From positions 18,599,541 through 18,663,540 of the forward strand of contig NC_133537.1 of assembly GCF_048544455.1 (NCBI RefSeq): 64,000 bases of DNA, written 5' to 3'. Shown in pieces: positions 57,194-64,000 of this stretch. Below the pieces are notes generated by a model. It ran no database searches and was not told the DNA's origin. It was given only the letters and a program-made list of their open reading frames with translations. Origin of the DNA: Silene latifolia (Eukaryota > Streptophyta > Magnoliopsida > Caryophyllales > Caryophyllaceae). The position numbers and the translations under genes were made by a program. Position 1 is the stretch's first letter. Each line of letters starts with the position of its first letter.

Positions 57194-59503
57194 CTAAGCT
57201 GCCTTCGCCGCCTCCTCTTTTTCCGCAACCGCTTTTTCCGCGGCATCTGCCATCTCGTCCAGAAGCTGTTCAAATTTCTCCCACGGGAAGGAGTCTTCAG
57301 GAATGAGCCTCTTGATTGCCTCCCTGGTCGCTTCCTCGGCCTGATCCTGGAATTGAGCGCACAGGTCAGGGAGGATCTTATCTTGAAGCACCTCAATATC
57401 TTTCTCCCTTTGGGCAAGAACAGCCCTAGTGTCCGCGAGTGCCGCCGACTGAGCCTCATACATCCCCCTCCATTCTTCCCTTTTGGCAACAACGGCGTCG
57501 TAGCCACCCTTATACCTGTCCCGCTCCTCCAGCAACTGGGCAGAGGTGGCATCAGCGGCCTCAACTTTGGCCTTCTCGGCCGAGTCGCTTCTCGGCCCTC
57601 CTCCGCACGCTTCCGAGCAGACTAGGAGGTCAAGCTTAGCCTTCCCGGCTTCTCCCTTTGCAGCGGAGAGATCAAGCTTAAGCCGTTGGATCGGTGGCCC
57701 GGCCCAGGCCATGGCCTGTTCTTGCTCCATAAGGTAGAGAGCCGCCGATTGAGTCCACTTCGCCGACCTCTTGGATATTCTTGTACCCTCCGCCACAAGC
57801 TCGGCGGGGGAACCTCTCGGAGTACGGAGTCAACGGTGACATTCCTATCACCCGCCTTCTCAGTCGCTTGCTTCTCCAATTGCCGCTCGAAGAACGGCGG
57901 CGCCGACGGCGGATCTACAAAAAATTTACACAATAAGCATCCATGTCAACATTCATTGACACATCGAGAGTCTGTCATCAGGAATGCACAACGAACCAGC
58001 TAAGTCTGAACCACAGGTTAGGTCCGTACCAGTCCGGGCCCTCTTAGACGGAGAACCGGGTGAATCTTTCTTTTCCCCGGCGACGGTAGAAGCTGGCAGT
58101 GGCTCTCTTCTCTTCTTCGGAGGAGGAGGGCCCTTCGCAACGGTCACCACTTCCTCGGAGACATCGATGACCTCCACATGTTCCTTCTGGGCCGTTGGGG
58201 TCGAAGAAGGAGTTGGGATTGATGCCGTGGCCAACCGGACGCGCTTCGGTCTCCTCTTCGCACGCCTCCGAGAACCCGTGCTTGAGCCGCCGGATCCAGC
58301 GCCTTCACCGCTTATCCATAAGTTCGTTGGGAGCCGCCCACGATCACGCGCGTCGCCCGAGGGTGCCGCTCAATGACGTTCCCGTCCTTATCAAGCCCTA
58401 ACCTCTTCAAGGTCCTCTCAGACAGATCCTGCCCAAACCGGTCTGCAAGAAACCAGACAAGAGTTACATAAAAGTAGTAAAACAAAGCTCTAAAAACAGG
58501 AGCGTAACAGGCAAAGATGGGCCTCACACCGACCCTACTCACCCTGGTTGAGGGCTGGTATGAGGCCGACGCGGCAAGCGCAGCTCATCCTGAAGAATAA
58601 TCCGAGTCGGGGCACCCATCCCTTCTCAAAGCATCAAACAAACCAGATCGCCCGCTCCTCGTCCGCGCCAAGAGGAACCATGCCGGCATCCATCTTGAGC
58701 TTACTCCGGGGAGACCCATTTTTCATGCTCCCTTTTACTCTCGCACCGTAAGTTGACTTGGTGCTTTGGAAGGACGGGGCAACGGATAGTCATCCGGCAC
58801 TTCGACATACACCCACCGCCCTTCCGGTCCTTGCGGGGAAGAAAGCTTATTAACGAGAGAGGACGCCCGGCTCCATCTCGCACGCCGTACCACCCCACCT
58901 TACCGGAGTCGATGCCCGAAGATGATGAAGCGGCGGAATAAATTAATCGTAGGTACCTCCCCTTGAAAAGACAGAGCCACACGAAGCCAACTATCGTCCT
59001 AATGGCCAACGGATGCAGTTGAGCCACGGCGACGTTCATAGCTTTGATGATGGCCGTGACGTATTTATTCAAAGGAAACCGGAGGCCATACTCCCGGATG
59101 CCGATGTATACGCCGATATGACCGGAGGAGGGCAACAGACCGCCTGACCCTCCCCAGGGATAACAATTTTGTACCCCTCACCGAAGTAGAAATGACCCTC
59201 GAAAAGAGTTCCACCAGAACAACTGGCGAATTTATTGGTCCAGGCACGGTCAGGACCAGTCATGCACGCCTCGCCGTGATCCAGGATATGCGGCCTCTCT
59301 TCACCAGAAGGAATCCCTTCCTCACAGTCATCATCAACATCATCATCCTCCCAACCCTCCGGAGCTTTTGGATCGACTTCAGGAGACGGAGACCTAGGGC
59401 CCCCAAACCTTATCGGGATGGCGTTTAGTATCTCCTCCTCATCAAGACGCGACGGGGAACCCCCCGACGCAGGCTTACTAGGTCCAGCACCAGCAGAAGA
59501 CAT
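57194..59503 (-). pseudogene. Antisense gene of the Tat element (Transposase_28-like with coiled coil)
   Basis: Read right to left. An ATG at 59503 begins an acidic, Ser/Pro-rich segment. The frame changes near 59100 into GIREYGLRFPLNKYVTAIIK, then NVAVAQLHPLAIRTIVGF. This is the pattern of the 'putative gypsy type transposon' domain (Pfam Transposase_28). A basic, proline-rich middle follows (58234-57953), then an Ala/Glu/Lys-rich coiled coil (57796-57194, including EKAKVEAADATSAQLLEERD). Tat elements such as Grande are known to carry an antisense gene here; its function is unknown. Possible introns lie near 58440-58540 and 57900. Frame changes make this copy probably dead. Confidence 0.65.
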
Positions 59504-60168
59504 GTTACAACAAAACTTACGAGTTAAAAAGAGAATTTATTTGTTTACCTTGAAGAAAAATGCCACGCCGGAGTAATGATTCTGAAAGCTAGAGAGAGGT
59601 TTCGTCAAAAGGGCTAGAGAGAAGAAAATTTTGGAGAGAATGAAATTGGTGGCCAATTTCAGGGACTAAGTACCCTATTTATAGAGGAAAGCCCATGAAG
59701 AAGGACCAATCAGGGCACAGCCCATGAAACGTCAGCCAATCAACAAACAGACACGTGTCGGACATTCAACCACGGAATGTCAATCGTTGCAACAGTTGAA
59801 TGTCAATCAATGCAACAGTGACCAAGCATCTTCAACACGCCCCTTCATATCTCTCTGCCTGTTCATCTTCCTCAACAAATTCCTAAGTATCCGTTTCTCC
59901 GCCGGCCACATGATCAACCAAGCCAGAAAGCACCGGCCAGGGGCAATCAAACAACCTAAGACTCTCCACCCCTGGTCTCAGCCAGCGTCATTGCCTTTTC
60001 CACATCGGATGTCCATTACACAATCATGTGGAGGGGGGATATGGTACGGCCTAAGCAGAGCCACGCCGAGGTAGAAGAAGCCGGGGCAGAAAATTTTGTC
60101 TTGCGCAGAATATACGCTCAACATACATCGGAGCACATACCACGGCATAGACTACGCTGGGGGCAAAT
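59504..60168. other. Tat element region between antisense gene and 3' LTR
   Basis: This holds the likely promoter of the antisense gene (complement TATAAATAG near 59675-59683, about 175 bp upstream of its ATG) and non-coding sequence up to the purine-rich tract before 60169. Confidence 0.4.
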
Positions 60169-60764
60169 TGATGGGGCATATTCTGCACCCGCTGACCAAG
60201 TCAACACATTGAGCAAAGTCAAAGATATCCACAGCAAGTCAACGACTTAGACAGCCTGACCGACACAGCCTGTCGGCCTGTCTCTTGTGCCTCGGCTAGG
60301 GCACCTTGTCCGCCGGGGCACATATCCACGAACTCATATCCAAGACCCCTCGGCGGTGAGTCAACAGGGCCCGCCGGCCTGCCATGGGTCCCTCGGCCGA
60401 GGGTAGATCAGTCTTTCCACCTGTTAGCCACTTGGCCACTTGGCCACTACGTGACAAAAGGTGAAAGTCTATAAATACTCCTCAACTATCATTGAGGAAA
60501 GGATACACAAATTAACCTAAGAATCACTATTCATCTGGTAATATCTTCCTTATCTCTCTACAATATACTCTTCACCAAGTAACAACAACTTATCTTTCTA
60601 AGTTTACTGACTTGAGCGTCGGAGTGAGTTCGCTCGGCCCAAAGCCGAGCCCTCAGTTTGTTCATTGTTTCAGGAGACCGCAAGGAGGATTCAACTAAAG
60701 ACGTCATTCTACAAGCACGGGTGGTAACGTATAACTGCTCTGGAATTACACCCGGAACAAGGGT

Positions 60765-63700
60765 CACAAAAGTGAAACCTCTTTTGTATCTTAACAAGTT
60801 AATATTCTTATTTAGAGTTTATGCACCTAATAGTCACAATTAAGTACAACTCTAAACCCAAAAACTAGATTGAGTACACAATGACTCTATCTCTCAACAT
60901 CATTGTTGCTGGTCGTCATATTCTAATCATCCTATGTATCAAATACAATGATGAAAACCACCACCGGTTTCTAATATTGACGAAGTAGTACTAGCAAAAT
61001 TTATGTCAATCAAATAAACATTTAAAGAAGAAGGTCCCATTAGATATCCCACAACTAACTTGTTGATTCTTCAATAATTTGGGGTAGTTTCCTTTCTAGC
61101 GTCCAACAATTAAGACAATGGAAACTTTTTCGGTCGGGATTGATATGTTTAGTACTGTTATTCTCAATAACTTTACTTTTAACATTACCTTGTATCAATT
61201 TCATTCTAATTTTAATTCTTTGAACTTCGTCCTTTTCTTAACGGTTTAAGAGAATGCTTCCACTCATTTCAATGAGTCTTTGCTTATAGAAGCAAGATTG
61301 AATTTCATGAAGACTACTCTTCAATTCATTTGTTTAGTCTTAAAACTTTCATTGAAGTGGTTGCGGTATTTTGGCCAATTTTGATTTCAAACAAATCTAG
61401 TTACCAAAATGATGTAACGTTTCAAAGTACTTAACTCAATTAAGCATATGAGAAACAATTCATTGTAAGTAGATATGTTAGTCAAGAATCAAAAACCCTT
61501 TTGATCACGAATAACTTTTATCTATACTCTTCACAAGAGATCCTTACAATGGCTAATACGAGGTTTTTAGAAGAAAAATTTAAATTTTGTCTTTAGTTAC
61601 GATGTTTTAATGGAGATTTGAATAAAAAATCGAAATGATATCGTATATGAATTGTGGTAAAGAAATAGAACAATATGATAACGGAATAGTGAAAAACTTA
61701 ACATTTATCGTTTTATTAATACTTGTAAATAACAAGTAAAGCATTTACACAGTGACCTCTACCCAACTTATGATAAATGATTCCAAGATCCAAATTCATA
61801 TTAACTTGGGCATCGGTAAAGCCGAATACAACCCTCATCAATATAACTCGGTGGATTAACTCTTTAATCGATTCTACTTTTAGAACTCTTGGTCGATAAA
61901 ATTACATTAATATTTATCATTAGCCCGAAACACATCCGGCAACCGTCGAGAATACTTTCGTTGAGTTCAACCCAAATTTCAAATAAATGTGTCCATGATC
62001 CAAATTTACATCAACTTGGGCATCGGTAAAGCCGAATACAACCCTTATCTTTATAAATTTGGTGGATAGACATTTATCACCCACTTCCCCTATGTAACAA
62101 GGTTTGTACCCCGGTAGGGCCGAGTGCACTCCCTCATGAAATAGGTTTTCATGGTTTCTACTTTTTGGTAAGGCTAAGTCTCAATTGTTTATTTTAGCGA
62201 GGTCATGTCAATTTATTATCTATCACGTTTTAAGTGAACTAAAGCGGTGAACTACGATAATTGTATTTGACACGGTCGATATACTCGATTTAATGATAAT
62301 GCATGTTTTAGTTATGGCGATTTAGCGATGCATGCAACATATAAATAAAATGTAAAGCATAAATAAAATCCTAGTATGACCTTCCTAAATTAGTAAATCT
62401 AATAAACCATCACAAAATCGGAAACCAACTTCTTTGGTCCCTTGAACTTCGGTCTTGGCACGCACTTCAAGGCAGCACTTTTTTTGATGGATCGCCTTCT
62501 CGAGTGGCACCGTCTTCAAGGAACTCCGGAATAATAAAATTGCAAAATGAATTACAAAATTTCCTATTATACATTTGTAATTAAAATAAAAATAAATCTA
62601 TTAAATTACAAAATGGTGATACGAGATCACAATAATTACAACCGAATCGATATTCCCATACATTTCGGGTAATATCAATTAAAACTAAGGCCATACTAAG
62701 TAAAATTACATAATTCAAAAATTACATAAAATTAAGATATGACAATCATAAATAAAATGCAGCATTATAATATGTATGAACATGCTAGATATTATGCTAA
62801 ATCGCCTTTAAAGAGCCAATATCCTATATTAATCGGTTTTTACGGATTTGCGTGATTTAACCTTTTAAAATCACAATAATTACATAAATTCATATTTATG
62901 TACAAGTTAATTACCCTAACCATCTTAGGACTCAAAATTAGTCTCCACTAACATTTGACAATAATTAAACTTGATTTCTTAATATTGTTCATAAATGGAC
63001 CCAAAAATACAAAATTTATGTTATAAACCTCAAATTAAATCATAAAAATTTCAAATAATTTCAAAATTTGAAATTTAAACTCATGAACATTCTGGGAAAA
63101 TACCATGACACTCATAATGTTCAATACTTAGGTTAAAAATTTTGAAAATTTATCGAGAAAAACAATGTTGCGGTTTATCGGTTTTAACAATTATGACCAT
63201 AAAATATGAGAAAAATTATATTCTTCAACTTTTCACTTTTAGATCTGAAATATATGATAAAATGCAACATGTGACGTTTTTCCTTAGTCATGAAGTATGT
63301 TTTAGCATTATTACTATTTTTAGTCACTATTTATGTGATTTTTCATCAAAAATTCATAAATCATGCATAAAGACTTCATTATAGCCAAATATTTTACACA
63401 CATCTTGTAAAATTGCATATGACAACATACTAAATTTTCATGACCAGATTCGAAATATAACTCATATTAACCTATTTACCCATTTAAATACGATTTTATC
63501 TTAAAAAATCCATATTTCGAGCAAAACAACTCATTTTAACATGAAAATTTACAGACCATCAGTAGATAATATATGTGAAAACATATCTAAAAACTACTGA
63601 AAAATACAAAGTTTAGCTATTTTTCGTCCAAAAATGACATTTTTATCATAAAAATCACATTTTAATGCCAATATTATATAAAATGAACAATAAAATCCAT

Positions 63701-63860
63701 AAATAAACCAAAATGTTCTAAAAATCACTTAGGACCAGAAACTTTTAACATGCAAAATTATTTCGTGATTTATCTTCATAAATCCTAAATTTCAAGTTTT
63801 ATTCGTTAATCGTATTATCTCGGAAAAACGATCCCGATCTTGCATGCAACAACCATAATG
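60765..63860 (-). pseudogene. gag: Degenerate gag and leader of the outer Copia element
   Basis: On the minus strand near 61128-61085 a decayed zinc knuckle is visible (CFHCLNCWTLERKLP, where CxxC...GHWKRxCP is expected). The rest of gag is unreadable. A segment at about 61780-61835 is repeated at 61990-62045 ('ggtaaagccgaatacaaccc'), a local duplication. From 62400 to 63850 the sequence is AT-rich leader without frames. Confidence 0.45.
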
Positions 63861-63873
63861 CTCTGATACCACT

Positions 63874-64000
63874 TGTTAGAAAAACATATTTTAAATATCA
63901 CATATTTTAGTTTAAAGTTTTAGTCATAAAAACTTAAGGATCTTATGCATGCAAACTTAATAAAAGGAGATGAGGAAAAACGATTTCTCACCATCTAATT
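63874..64000 (-). repeat. 5' LTR of the outer Copia element, partial
   Basis: It starts TGTTAGAAAAACAT and matches 45644-45770 almost base for base, with one extra T in the TTTTAAATA stretch. It is cut off by the end of the window. Confidence 0.9.

Larger units (their letters stand above)
50015..60759 (+). mobile_element. Gypsy retrotransposon, Tat lineage, 10.7 kb
   Basis: LTRs of 591 bp lie at 50015-50605 and 60169-60759 (TGATGGGGCATA to CCCGGAACA, only a few differences). The target-site duplication is AGGGT (50010-50014 and 60760-60764). The primer site region ATTGGCGTCGTCTGTGGGG starts at 50606. A purine-rich tract (CTGGGGGCAAAT) precedes the right LTR. A TATA box is at 50316-50323. The order gag, protease, RT, RNase H, integrase, then a long 3' region with an antisense gene is the Tat arrangement. 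Coding parts carry stops and frameshifts. Confidence 0.9.
45644..64000 (-). mobile_element. Degenerate Copia element, open at the right edge, host of the Tat insertion
   Basis: The left LTR is 45644-46935 (TGTTAGAAAAACAT to CACTCCAACA, 1292 bp). The right LTR begins at 63874 and runs off the window; its first 127 bp match the left LTR almost exactly. The primer site (complement TGGTATCAGAG) is at 63861-63871, so the element reads right to left. The polypurine tract is the complement of about 46936-46950. Without the nested Gypsy the interior is about 6.2 kb and heavily degraded. Confidence 0.85.

Noticed and set aside
61920..62129. Minus-strand frame of 69 codons
   Set aside because: It overlaps a local duplication in the leader of the outer Copia element and has no recognisable family.

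Overview
The window is nuclear DNA from a dicot plant, probably a gene-poor, repeat-rich region of a medium or large genome. The evidence is GT-AG introns in plant-type genes, typical plant Copia and Gypsy elements (tRNA-iMet primer sites, CCHC Gag, Tat-type antisense gene), Helitrons, and Stowaway, hAT and Mutator-type MITEs. The MITE and LTR types and the gene families suggest Caryophyllales, but that is a weak inference. No tRNA, rRNA, CRISPR or bacterial-type operon was seen.

Layout. 1-11419: a Copia element of SIRE type on the minus strand, running off the left edge. Its 5' LTR is split by a 5.1 kb Helitron (4794-9887), which itself holds a Mutator-type MITE (9095-9655). 11420-14512: remains of a TPR protein gene, broken by frameshifts and a terminal-inverted-repeat element. 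15264-38310: a tandem duplication of a short-chain dehydrogenase (SDR) gene. Copy 1 (15419-32030) is decayed and its intron is swollen to 15.8 kb by a 1.9 kb LTR element, an 8.2 kb LARD and a Stowaway MITE split by a 4.85 kb Copia element. A LINE-like insertion carrying a second Helitron lies just downstream. Copy 2 (36614-38065) is intact with one short intron. 38311-40171: two further host genes on the minus strand, an At4g14100-like secreted protein and a 136-residue basic protein of unknown function. 40212-45643: MITEs, a 129-bp tandem duplication, a dead Copia fragment and an LTR-like stretch with GC-rich palindromic repeats. 45644-64000: a degenerate minus-strand Copia element, open at the right edge, into which a 10.7 kb Gypsy element of Tat type (50015-60759) has inserted.

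Only three protein genes look intact and host-derived: SDR copy 2, the At4g14100-like gene and the 136-residue gene. They do not form an obvious pathway. SDR copy 2 and the At4g14100-like gene are convergent, with about 245 bp between stop codons.

The most informative feature is that SDR copy 2 preserves pre-insertion sites for several elements in copy 1. This allows element boundaries and target-site duplications to be read directly. I found no clearly new biochemical system; the notable material is nested-element structure, duplicate-gene decay and a few unexplained repeat patterns.
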